Below, piece after piece: positions 44,978 through 53,137 of a stretch of DNA of 64,000 nucleotides. The DNA is from Cyclobacteriaceae bacterium. Its GTDB lineage: Bacteria > Bacteroidota > Bacteroidia > Cytophagales > Cyclobacteriaceae. Under the pieces are notes generated by a model that was given only the letters and a program-made list of their open reading frames with translations, searched no databases and was not told the origin of the DNA. The stretch is taken from NCBI GenBank assembly GCA_013141055.1, contig JABFRS010000001.1, forward strand, positions 62,001 through 126,000, in the 5' to 3' direction. Position 1 is the first letter of the stretch. Every line of letters begins with the position of its first letter. The translations under genes were made by a program, and so were the position numbers.

Positions 44978-45481
44978 CTAGCTTGTCAATGCATTCTTTG
45001 GGATAGGCTGCATGTTTTGCCTTGCTTTCCATGCATAGCTTCGAAGCAAATTAACTTTATCATCCTGCTTGCTATAATCCAGAGGATAGATCAGGGATGG
45101 CATGAAAAATATTTCGTTTCCCGATTGGATCATGTCATAGAGTTCTATTTTATAAACACCCGTAAGACTTTTAATCTCAACTTTTTTAATATTCTCAAGA
45201 GGCACTATGATCTCATAATCAGGCTGCGTGACATAAAGAAACTCCTGATCGAACTCTACAGCTTTTACACCCAGATAAAGCTTCCATAATCTGTAAATAA
45301 TAAGACCCGGAAGCCATAGGTTAATAAGATCAAGGGGAAAGGAACTTCGATGGAATGTTCTAAAAATAACAAAAGCTCCAAATGCAGTCATCAATATGAT
45401 CAGTATCAATAGCCACACTTTGTATAGCTTCACTTTCCCGAAAGAGATGAACGTTATTTTTTGAGCGGCCTTCGACGGCAT
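44978..45481 (-). CDS. Membrane protein with a PH-like domain, unknown
   Basis: 167 residues, not recognised with confidence. Two hydrophobic helices (about 20-40 and 51-66) are followed by a beta-rich region (VEFDQEFLYVTQPDYEIIVPLENIKKVEI) of the kind seen in bacterial PH-domain membrane proteins such as YdbT. The domain would face the cytoplasm. It converges with the lipoprotein gene (8-base gap) and is divergent from the hbd-like gene. Confidence 0.65.
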   Translation of the reverse strand: MPSKAAQKITFISFGKVKLYKVWLLILIILMTAFGAFVIFRTFHRSSFPLDLINLWLPGLIIYRLWKLYLGVKAVEFDQEFLYVTQPDYEIIVPLENIKKVEIKSLTGVYKIELYDMIQSGNEIFFMPSLIYPLDYSKQDDKVNLLRSYAWKARQNMQPIPKNALTS

Positions 45482-45492
45482 GAATTCACGTT

Positions 45493-45500
45493 TATATTTG
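45493..45500 (+). promoter_or_regulatory. -7 element of the 3-hydroxybutyryl-CoA dehydrogenase gene
   Basis: TATATTTG matches TAnnTTTG exactly, 22 bases before the ATG at 45523. Confidence 0.55.
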
Positions 45501-45522
45501 TAAAGCTAAACTCAAAATCTTA

Positions 45523-46413
45523 ATGAAAAACATCGCTGTAATTGGTTCTGGCACAATGGGCAATGGAATCGCTCATGTTTTTGCTCAGCATGGGTATAGA
45601 GTAGCATTAATTGATATCTCAGAAGATTCGCTTAAAAAGGCGATAGCGACTATTGAAAGGAATCTGGGGAGACAGGTGGAGAAGGGTTCTCTTACTTCCG
45701 AGGTACGAGATCAGGCAATTAAAAATATCACTACCACTACGTTCCTTAAAGAAGGCGTAAAAGATGCTGAACTTGTCATTGAAGTAGCAACGGAAAATAC
45801 AGAGTTAAAGCTTAAAATATTCCGTGAGATTGACGAGAGCACCAAACCAGGTACAATCCTGGCGAGCAACACCTCCTCTATCTCAATTACCAGAATAGCT
45901 TCAGTCACCAAAAGTCCGGATAAGGTAATTGGTATGCATTTCATGAACCCGGTACCAATCATGAAGCTCGTGGAGGTTATCCGGGGATACAGCACCAGCG
46001 ATGAGGTGACAAAGACCATCATGGATCTTTCTGTTTCATTGGGGAAAGTTCCTGTTGAGGTAAATGACTATCCTGGATTTGTTGCCAACCGTATTCTAAT
46101 GCCCATGATCAATGAAGCGATCTATTCACTGTACGAGGGTGTTGCTGGTGTGGAAGAGATTGATACTGTGATGAAGCTGGGCATGGCCCATCCGATGGGA
46201 CCTCTTCAGCTCGCCGACTTTATAGGATTGGATATTTGCCTTTCAATTCTGAACGTATTGCATTCAGGTTTTGGGAATCCTAAGTACAGTCCATGCCCAT
46301 TGCTTGTTAACATGGTACAGGCCGGACACAAGGGTGTTAAATCCGGCAGCGGATTCTATAAATATTCTCCCGGAAGTAAGGAGTTGGTGGTAGCAGAAAG
46401 GTTTAAGAAATAG
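45523..46413 (+). CDS. 3-hydroxybutyryl-CoA dehydrogenase
   Basis: 296 residues. NAD(P)-dependent oxidation/reduction between 3-hydroxyacyl-CoA and 3-ketoacyl-CoA in fatty acid or butanoate metabolism. The Rossmann motif GSGTMGNGIA (8-17), the SNTSSISIT segment, the catalytic histidine in MHFMNPVP and the C-terminal DYPGFVANRILMPMINEA and LGMAHPMGPLQLAD stretches are all characteristic. The length matches stand-alone Hbd/PaaH rather than the multifunctional FadB. It has its own promoter motif and converges with mscL (9-base gap). Confidence 0.93.
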   Translation: MKNIAVIGSGTMGNGIAHVFAQHGYRVALIDISEDSLKKAIATIERNLGRQVEKGSLTSEVRDQAIKNITTTTFLKEGVKDAELVIEVATENTELKLKIFREIDESTKPGTILASNTSSISITRIASVTKSPDKVIGMHFMNPVPIMKLVEVIRGYSTSDEVTKTIMDLSVSLGKVPVEVNDYPGFVANRILMPMINEAIYSLYEGVAGVEEIDTVMKLGMAHPMGPLQLADFIGLDICLSILNVLHSGFGNPKYSPCPLLVNMVQAGHKGVKSGSGFYKYSPGSKELVVAERFKK

Positions 46414-46422
46414 CTGCCAATA

Positions 46423-46797
46423 TCATTTCTTAAGCAAGTCCCTTATCTCTGTCAGCAATACAACATCGGCGGGTGGTGGAGCAGGTACTGCAGGCGCCGC
46501 CTCTTGTTTCTTTTTAGCACTATTAGCAGCTTTTACAATCAGGAACAATACAAAGGCGATAATTACAAAGTTCAGAACAGCCGAAATGAAGCTTCCGTAC
46601 TTTACTGTACCCATCACTGTCAGGTCTTCCAGACGCGTCAGGTGAGCAGCTTCAAGAGCCGGTTTCAGCAAAAGTGGTGTTATAACGTTTTCGATAAGTG
46701 AGGTCACAATACTATTGAAAGCAGCTCCGATAATAACTCCGACGGCCAAATCAATAACATTGCCTCTAAATACAAAAGCTTTGAATTCTTTAAGCAT
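46423..46797 (-). CDS. mscL: Large-conductance mechanosensitive channel
   Basis: 124 residues. MscL opens under membrane tension to release solutes during osmotic downshock. The N-terminal amphipathic helix (MLKEFKAFVFRGNVIDLAVGVIIGAAF), TM1 with the glycine-rich pore face, TM2 (FISAVLNFVIIAFVLFLIVK) and the cytoplasmic helix (LLTEIRDLLKK) are visible. The linker before that last helix is rich in alanine and proline (about 96-108). Confidence 0.96.
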   Translation of the reverse strand: MLKEFKAFVFRGNVIDLAVGVIIGAAFNSIVTSLIENVITPLLLKPALEAAHLTRLEDLTVMGTVKYGSFISAVLNFVIIAFVLFLIVKAANSAKKKQEAAPAVPAPPPADVVLLTEIRDLLKK

Positions 46798-46898
46798 GGT
46801 CGCAGGTTTAGGGTTTTGTTTAGAATAGGCTAAAATATTACATCGCTCATTGGATTACAATGCCTTTAATGCAATTTTAAACGCAAAGCGCTGAAAAC

Positions 46899-49136
46899 GT
46901 GGAAGGTGACTTATTCTTAAAGACAATTATTGAAGATCCTGACGGAATGATCGTCTTTTCATTGGATCACAATTATTGCTACACTTTTTTCTCAGCCTCC
47001 TATTCCATACTTATGCAGGCAAGGTATGGCACTAAAATTCAAATAGGTGAAAGGCCACCTGAACTTATCAAAGACCCAGGTTCCATTCAAAAGTTTCGAG
47101 ATGTATTCACAAGAATTGCCAAAGGCGAGACATTTACATTAGAGGAAGAGTTTATCAACGCTTCCCTCTCCTTCACGTTTTTCCAGGTGCATTATTGTCC
47201 CATCAAAAACACTCAGGGAAAAATTGATGGTTGCTCTGCCTACATGATTGATGTAACTCCTGCACGCACTGCCTTTCGGAAACAGTCAGAAGCAGAAAGT
47301 AATTACGAGATGCTGATGACCAACACGCGGGATGCTGTTTTCGTCATGCATGCAGAAGGACCTGATGAAGGTAAGATCGTTTCTGCCAATGAATCCGCAG
47401 CTTTAATGCATGGATATGATCACCATGAATTCGTAGGACTCAATATAAAGGACATCGATTCTCCCGAGGATCGTGAGCGGTTTGATGGTCGTATGAAAGA
47501 TCTGCTTCATGGTGAGAAACTATCGTTCGAGGTTGTTCATAAGAAAAAGGATGGGTCACTTTTCTCGCTGGAGGTCATCACATGGCTGATCACAGTTAAT
47601 AATGAAAAGTTCACAATGTCCATCAATCGGGACATTACTGAGCAAAGGGAAATCATTGAAGCCGTTCGTGAACGTGAAAAGTTTATTGAGAGTATTGCCA
47701 ACTCATCACCGGATATCATTTACGTTTTTGATTTTATTGAAAGAAAAAACATCTACAGCAACCGACTTATGGCTGCAGCACTTGGATTTTCTGCAGAAGA
47801 AATAGCGAAGGCAAGCAATTCTGCTTTCAGCGGTTTGCTCCATCCGGAAGATCTTGAAATGCTTTCCGCTAAACTTTTACGCTGGGAAAATGCAACGGAT
47901 ACAGATGTAATTGAAACAGAATTCAGAATGAAAAACCATGCCGGCGAATGGCGATGGTTCCTTGCAAGAGATACTGTATTCAAAAGAGATAAAAACGGGA
48001 AAGTCATTCAAACAGTAGGAACTGCTCAGGATCGTACAGAAAGTAAGAAGGCACAGATCGATCTGAAGCAAAGTGAAGAACGATTCCAGAGACTGCAGGA
48101 GGCATCCTTCGGCGGGATTGGTATTCACGACATGGGTAAAATGATCGATGCCAATCAGGGTCTGGCCAACATGACGGGGTATTCTATTGAAGAACTCATG
48201 GGAATGGATGGTTTATTACTCGTTGCCTCAGAATACCGCGAACATGTTACCCAGAAAATACGTACAGGCTATGAGTTGCCTTATGATGTTATCGGTTTGA
48301 AGAAAGACGGAACACGGTATCACCTGGAAATCCAGGCTAAGAATATCCCATTTCAAAACAGAATGGTGAGGGTCACTGAATTCAGAGATATCTCGGAAAG
48401 GAAACTGATCGAACAATCTATCCGTGAACAAAATATCCGATTGGGAGACATTGCTGATAACCTGACGCGAAAGAATGAACAGCTGGAGGAATTCACACAG
48501 ATCGTTTCACATAATCTTAGAGCACCTGTTGGCAACATTGTCACTCTCCTTTCTCTTTATGATTCAGCAGATTCAGAAGAGCGCGATGAATATCTCAAGC
48601 ATCTTAAGAATTCAAGCAATCTCTTACTGGGAACTCTCAATGAATTGAATGAGGTACTTAAGATCAAGCAGACCAAAAAAATAGAAAAACAAGATCTGGA
48701 ATTCAAAGTGGTGTTTGAGAAAGTATGCCAGATGTTGAGTGCCAGAATCGGAGAGCTGAATGCTGAAATCTATTCTGATTTCACGGAAGTGCCTTATGTT
48801 CAGTATCCTAATATTTACCTCGAAAGCATCCTTTTGAACCTGCTAAGCAACGCTCTGAAATACCATTCACCGAACCGTAAGCCAGTCATCAATATATACA
48901 CGCATCAAAAGGAAAAAAAGGTTATACTGCAAATGTCTGACAACGGACTAGGGATAAACCTTGATAAATACGGTCATCAGATATTTAAAATGAGAAAGAC
49001 ATTCCATAAACATCCTGAAAGCCGTGGACTGGGATTATTTCTTATAAAAAGCCAGATTGAATCAATGGGCGGAGAAATCAGCCTGACGAGTGAAGTTGAC
49101 AAAGGGACTACTTTTTATATTAAACTTGTACAATGA
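46899..49136 (+). CDS. Multi-PAS sensor histidine kinase
   Basis: 745 residues from a GTG start. There are no membrane helices, so it is probably cytoplasmic. Four PAS domains can be placed roughly at 3-125, 136-255, 258-385 and 390-505. The kinase core follows: the phosphoacceptor histidine in QIVSHNLRAPVGN (about 530), the N-box LLNLLSNALKYHSP, the G1 box SDNGLGIN and the G2 box SRGLGLFLIKSQ. Its stop overlaps the response-regulator start by four bases. The signal is unknown; several PAS domains suggest redox, oxygen or small-ligand sensing. Confidence 0.92.
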   Translation: MEGDLFLKTIIEDPDGMIVFSLDHNYCYTFFSASYSILMQARYGTKIQIGERPPELIKDPGSIQKFRDVFTRIAKGETFTLEEEFINASLSFTFFQVHYCPIKNTQGKIDGCSAYMIDVTPARTAFRKQSEAESNYEMLMTNTRDAVFVMHAEGPDEGKIVSANESAALMHGYDHHEFVGLNIKDIDSPEDRERFDGRMKDLLHGEKLSFEVVHKKKDGSLFSLEVITWLITVNNEKFTMSINRDITEQREIIEAVREREKFIESIANSSPDIIYVFDFIERKNIYSNRLMAAALGFSAEEIAKASNSAFSGLLHPEDLEMLSAKLLRWENATDTDVIETEFRMKNHAGEWRWFLARDTVFKRDKNGKVIQTVGTAQDRTESKKAQIDLKQSEERFQRLQEASFGGIGIHDMGKMIDANQGLANMTGYSIEELMGMDGLLLVASEYREHVTQKIRTGYELPYDVIGLKKDGTRYHLEIQAKNIPFQNRMVRVTEFRDISERKLIEQSIREQNIRLGDIADNLTRKNEQLEEFTQIVSHNLRAPVGNIVTLLSLYDSADSEERDEYLKHLKNSSNLLLGTLNELNEVLKIKQTKKIEKQDLEFKVVFEKVCQMLSARIGELNAEIYSDFTEVPYVQYPNIYLESILLNLLSNALKYHSPNRKPVINIYTHQKEKKVILQMSDNGLGINLDKYGHQIFKMRKTFHKHPESRGLGLFLIKSQIESMGGEISLTSEVDKGTTFYIKLVQ

Positions 49137-49555
49137 TCGAAAACTCTACACAACCAGTAATTGCTGTTATTGATGATGATTCTGTGTATCAGTTTACTGC
49201 TTCAAGAACATTGAAAGCAACGAAGCTGACCGATCAGATTTTACAGTTTCCAAATGGTCAAGAGGCACTCACTTTCCTTCATAACAATGCTACCGATCCA
49301 GGAAAACTTCCTGATATTATCTTTCTCGATATCAATATGCCGATCACAGACGGATGGATGTTTCTCGATGAGTTCAGAAAATCCAAAGACGAGTTTGCAA
49401 AGAAGATGAGAATATTCATGGTGAGTTCTTCGATCGATCCAAGAGATCTTAATCGCGCAAAGAGCAATCCTGAAGTTGAAGATTATGTAGAGAAGCCAAT
49501 CAGCCTTAACAGATTCTCCGAATTACTCGGGCCTTCTGCAAAGGAAATTCTCTAG
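49133..49555 (+). CDS. Single-domain response regulator
   Basis: 140 residues, one REC domain and no output domain. The acidic pocket IDDDS, the phosphoacceptor aspartate in IIFLDINMPITDG, the conserved serine in MVSSSID and the lysine in VEKPIS are visible. It is coupled to the multi-PAS kinase by an ATGA overlap, so the two form a pair. With no DNA-binding domain, output must go through another protein or a phosphorelay. The end overlaps the convergent DUF3108 gene by four bases. Confidence 0.93.
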   Translation: MIENSTQPVIAVIDDDSVYQFTASRTLKATKLTDQILQFPNGQEALTFLHNNATDPGKLPDIIFLDINMPITDGWMFLDEFRKSKDEFAKKMRIFMVSSSIDPRDLNRAKSNPEVEDYVEKPISLNRFSELLGPSAKEIL

Positions 49556-50364
49556 TTGACGGTCTTTAACTGATTCCGCAATCCGCGAAAGCTGATCAGC
49601 TCAAGTCCTGTAGATCCAATAAACATCTTTGCCTGGATCTTTACAGGAATCTTATTCATATCGTCTGATATCCAGCACAGGATTGAATCTTCGCCATCAA
49701 ACATGGAATTGGCGGGCATCACTGGTCTGAGCTTATGACAACGGATCTTTCCTACTCTGGTATCAACAACGTCCTTTCCAACATAAATAATCTTGAGATT
49801 GTAGGCTGCGTCTTCCAGGAAACCGGAAAGAACAATAGTATCTCCTTTTATGACTTTGGCGAAATCAATTACACGAAGGTGTAAGAAACCTGCCACCAGA
49901 TCTTTCGTGTTTTTAGGAACGTCAAAAGACTTGACATCATCTTTACCAGTATCTCTGTTCTTGACTTTTACTTCTACTTTATTCTTGGCATGGTCAAATG
50001 TCACCAGTTCATCACGGCGGTATTTGCCTTCCTTTAATTTACGATAAGCAACCTGTGTATTTAAAGAAGCCGTATCAATGTATGCGCCCCAGTTATCATC
50101 CACTTTGGAAATCCAGGAAATCCATCCGCTGGTCTCACCAAAAGCATCTACCTTATAACATGGGCGTGAGTTGATTTCATGGATTTTATTGTCAACACGG
50201 GTAATTCCTTTCCCAACCGTCATGAAGCCGAAGTTGACGCGATACTCCAGCTCTTCACCGGCACTGTAACTGTTGTTCTTTGTAACGGGAATAACCTTTT
50301 TCTGGGCAGCCAGAAAGCTGCTTAAGGCAACCATGGCCAGGAGAGACACTATCAGCTTCTTCAT
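49552..50364 (-). CDS. DUF3108 family periplasmic protein
   Basis: 270 residues with a signal peptide (cleavage near LAA/QKK). The family pattern YSAGEELEYRVNFGFMTVGKG near the start and beta-rich body fit DUF3108, whose members adopt an elongated periplasmic beta fold of unknown function. The gene stands alone and converges with the response-regulator gene (overlap of four bases). Confidence 0.85.
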   Translation of the reverse strand: MKKLIVSLLAMVALSSFLAAQKKVIPVTKNNSYSAGEELEYRVNFGFMTVGKGITRVDNKIHEINSRPCYKVDAFGETSGWISWISKVDDNWGAYIDTASLNTQVAYRKLKEGKYRRDELVTFDHAKNKVEVKVKNRDTGKDDVKSFDVPKNTKDLVAGFLHLRVIDFAKVIKGDTIVLSGFLEDAAYNLKIIYVGKDVVDTRVGKIRCHKLRPVMPANSMFDGEDSILCWISDDMNKIPVKIQAKMFIGSTGLELISFRGLRNQLKTVN

Positions 50365-50470
50365 TTAACAAATTTAATCGAAGTAATGACTTCAAAGGCC
50401 ATGCCATGAAACAGATTTGGAACGTTTTCCCTCAGATTACGCTGATTTAAAGCATGATATTCCTCCTGAA

Positions 50471-51283
50471 TTATGCTGATATCTGATTATCCCTCAACGC
50501 ATCATTTAAAGACGTCTTCTTATCAGTGCTTTCTTTTCGTTTGCCAATAATCAACGCACAGGGAACATGATATTCTCCGGAAGGAAAATTCTTTGGAATT
50601 GTTCCTGGAATCACAACCGATCTTTCCGGAACGAATGACTTGTATTCTACAGGAGAAGGTCCCGTTACATCAATAATTTTGGAACTTCCTGTCAACACTA
50701 CATTGGCGCCAAGTACTGCTTCCTTTCCAACACGAACTCCTTCTACAACAATGCAGCGTGAGCCAACAAAAACATTATCCTCAATAATAACCGGTGCCGC
50801 CTGGATTGGCTCCAGAACACCGCCAATTCCTACACCACCGCTGAGATGAACATTCTTTCCTATCTGAGCGCAGCTTCCCACAGTCGCCCAAGTATCCACC
50901 ATTGTTCCTTCATCTACATACGCGCCAATGTTCACATAAGATGGCATGAGAATCACACCCTTACTGATATAAGCACCGTGACGGGCAACCGCATGCGGCA
51001 CCACCCTCACTCCTAGTTCTTTATAATTTCTTTTGAGTGGAATTTTATCATGAAACTCCAATGGCCCCACTTCAATAGTTTCCATTTGCTGAATAGGAAA
51101 GTAAAGTATGACGGCCTTCTTGATCCACTCATTTACATTCCACTGTCCATTGACCGGATCAGCAACCCTTATCCTGCCTTTATCCAACTGAGCAACCACT
51201 TCCCGTATCGCTTGCTGGGTTTCAGGAGTTTTTAATAATTCACGGTTATCCCAGGCTTTTTCAATTTGTTCGCGGAGTTCCAT
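50471..51283 (-). CDS. dapD: Tetrahydrodipicolinate N-succinyltransferase
   Basis: 270 residues. DapD transfers succinyl from succinyl-CoA to tetrahydrodipicolinate on the succinylase route to lysine and diaminopimelate. It is a left-handed beta-helix trimer; the hexapeptide repeats run from about 110 to 205 and include YVDEGTMVDTWATVGSCAQIG and GVGIGGVLEP. The N-terminal helical domain (1-100) is complete. Divergent from a glycosyltransferase gene, with 20 bases between starts. Confidence 0.96.
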   Translation of the reverse strand: MELREQIEKAWDNRELLKTPETQQAIREVVAQLDKGRIRVADPVNGQWNVNEWIKKAVILYFPIQQMETIEVGPLEFHDKIPLKRNYKELGVRVVPHAVARHGAYISKGVILMPSYVNIGAYVDEGTMVDTWATVGSCAQIGKNVHLSGGVGIGGVLEPIQAAPVIIEDNVFVGSRCIVVEGVRVGKEAVLGANVVLTGSSKIIDVTGPSPVEYKSFVPERSVVIPGTIPKNFPSGEYHVPCALIIGKRKESTDKKTSLNDALRDNQISA

Positions 51284-51303
51284 TTTAATCCTATTTTTAA
51301 ATC

Positions 51304-52419
51304 GTGGCGCAAGAACGAAAAAAAAGGAGAATTGTCCTCGCTTCTATCCTTAAACCGGTAGATGATACACGCATGTTTGAGAAGATGGGGGTCACTTTGG
51401 CGAAAGAAGGCTCATACGACGTGATCATTATCGGATATCCGGCAGCCCACATTCCCTCTTATAATGGAATAAGATTTATTCCTCTGAAAACTTTTCCGCG
51501 ACTAAGCTTCAAACGTCTCATGGCGAAGTGGGAAGTATTCAGAAAGGTTTGGAAGGTAAAACCGGATTCCCTGGTCATTACCACTCATGAATTACTATTC
51601 CCTGCCGTATTATTGAAGATACTTCTGAACATCTCTATCGTTTATGATGTGCGGGAGAACTACTACCGTAATATTCTGCACTCAGGAAGTTTCGGGTGGC
51701 TGATCCGCTGGCCACTGGCACTCGCCACCCGATTCAAAGAAAAGCTTCTCGCACCCTCTGTAGATTATTTCTTTCTTGCCGAACAGGGTTATGAAAAGGA
51801 ATTCAAGTTCTATCGCAGCGGATGGAAGGTGATAGAGAACAAAGCCATCCTTTCTGATCATACCTTATATGAAAGGTCATCGAATCGTAAGCTGAACCTG
51901 TTATTCTCAGGGACGCTTTCCGAAAGCACCGGGGTATTTCAGGCGATTGAACTGGCCAAACAAATATACTTGTTGAATGATCAGGTACGTCTCACCATCA
52001 TCGGATTGGCTTCAAAGAAATCAGAACAGGATAAGATTCAAAGTACCGTTCAGATGCATTCCTTTATCACACTGATTGGTGGTGATCGTTTGGTTTCTCA
52101 TCATGAGATCGTTCAGCAGATAAAACAAGCCGATTTTGGAATCCTTGCCTACCCTTCCTCAAGTCACACCCTCAATTCACATCCAACCAAGCTCTATGAG
52201 TATCTCGGATATGGATTGCCAATCATTCTGAATTCCAAATGGCCCTGGATTGATCAGTATCTTAAATATCAACCCTTTGTTTTTACAGACTTCAATCATC
52301 CCGATTATCCACAGCTCCTGAATTCACTGATCACAGGCGAGTTTTATCCTGTAAAACCTTCAAACGTCAGTTGGGAGTCAGAAGAAGCCACATTTCTTGC
52401 TTCTCTGGGCAATTTATAG
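51304..52419 (+). CDS. Glycosyltransferase, GT4-like
   Basis: 371 residues from a GTG start. The GT-B fold is recognisable: an N-terminal domain with RIVLASILKPVDDTRMFEKMG, and the C-terminal donor-binding half with LLFSGTLSESTGVFQAIELA and SSHTLNSHPTKLYEYLGYGLPI, where the glutamate of KLYEYLGYG is the usual nucleotide-sugar contact. The acceptor is unknown. The stop codon at 52417-52419 overlaps the first base of the operator in front of the DtxR-type gene. Confidence 0.85.
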   Translation: MAQERKKRRIVLASILKPVDDTRMFEKMGVTLAKEGSYDVIIIGYPAAHIPSYNGIRFIPLKTFPRLSFKRLMAKWEVFRKVWKVKPDSLVITTHELLFPAVLLKILLNISIVYDVRENYYRNILHSGSFGWLIRWPLALATRFKEKLLAPSVDYFFLAEQGYEKEFKFYRSGWKVIENKAILSDHTLYERSSNRKLNLLFSGTLSESTGVFQAIELAKQIYLLNDQVRLTIIGLASKKSEQDKIQSTVQMHSFITLIGGDRLVSHHEIVQQIKQADFGILAYPSSSHTLNSHPTKLYEYLGYGLPIILNSKWPWIDQYLKYQPFVFTDFNHPDYPQLLNSLITGEFYPVKPSNVSWESEEATFLASLGNL

Positions 52420-52447
52420 TCTAAAATATTTTTTAGACTAATCTAAA
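52418..52447. promoter_or_regulatory. Operator of the DtxR-Nramp operon
   Basis: Two overlapping perfect palindromes: AGTCTAAAA-TATT-TTTTAGACT (52418-52439) and TTTAGA-CTAA-TCTAAA (52432-52447). The three TCTAAA-type half-sites lie immediately upstream of an exact -7 motif, covering the -33 region, as expected for an autoregulating DtxR/MntR-type repressor. Confidence 0.75.
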
Positions 52448-52451
52448 CTTT

Positions 52452-52459
52452 TAACTTTG
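52452..52459 (+). promoter_or_regulatory. -7 element of the DtxR-Nramp operon
   Basis: TAACTTTG matches TAnnTTTG exactly, 18 bases before the ATG at 52478 and five bases after the palindromic operator. Confidence 0.6.
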
Positions 52460-52477
52460 CCGATCGGTAAACCAATT

Positions 52478-53137
52478 ATGCTCAGCCTCACAGAAGAGAA
52501 TTACCTCAAAGCAGTTTATCACTTGTCGGATGGCGGCGCAAAAGCCGTAATGACCAATGAACTGGCGGAAGCAATGCAGACCAAGGCAGCGTCTGTTACT
52601 GACATGATCAAGAAGCTGTCAGTGAAAGAGCTGATCAGCTACGAGCGTTATTATGGAGTCAACATTACCACAAAGGGAAAGACGCAGGCATTGCAGATCA
52701 TTCGCCGTCACCGCTTATGGGAAACATTCCTGGTTGAGAAGCTGGGATTCACCTGGGATGAAGTGCATGAAGTGGCAGAACAGCTTGAGCACATCCAATC
52801 CTCACGGCTCACAGACAAGCTTGACGAATATCTCGGGTTTCCGAAAGTAGATCCGCATGGAGATCCTATTCCTGATCAACAGGGAAAGATCAAGCTCCTT
52901 CCACAGATCGCTTTGGACCAATTAAAGACAGGTGTGAAAGCAGTCATCTGTTCTGTAAAAGACAGTGATCCTAACCTGCTCATCTATCTCGACAAGATTG
53001 GTGCAAAGCCAGGAAAGAAAATAGAAGTCGTAAGTCGTGAACCGTATGATGAATCCGTTGAGATCATCCTGGAGAAGAAGAAAATGTTTGTATCAAAAGA
53101 AGTTTCCAAAAATATATTGCTGACAGTAAAATTATGA
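52478..53137 (+). CDS. DtxR/MntR family metal-dependent repressor
   Basis: 219 residues from the ATG at 52478. A frame open seven codons further upstream begins with a TTG that lies inside the -7 promoter motif and is rejected. The winged helix (LTEENYLKAVYHLS, then NELAEAMQTKAASVTDMIKKL), the dimerisation/metal domain (VEKLGFTWDEVHEVAEQLEHIQS) and a C-terminal FeoA/SH3-like domain (about 140-219) are visible. These proteins sense Mn or Fe and repress uptake. It overlaps the Nramp gene by four bases (ATGA) and has palindromic operators upstream, pointing to autoregulated Mn/Fe uptake. Confidence 0.92.
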   Translation: MLSLTEENYLKAVYHLSDGGAKAVMTNELAEAMQTKAASVTDMIKKLSVKELISYERYYGVNITTKGKTQALQIIRRHRLWETFLVEKLGFTWDEVHEVAEQLEHIQSSRLTDKLDEYLGFPKVDPHGDPIPDQQGKIKLLPQIALDQLKTGVKAVICSVKDSDPNLLIYLDKIGAKPGKKIEVVSREPYDESVEIILEKKKMFVSKEVSKNILLTVKL

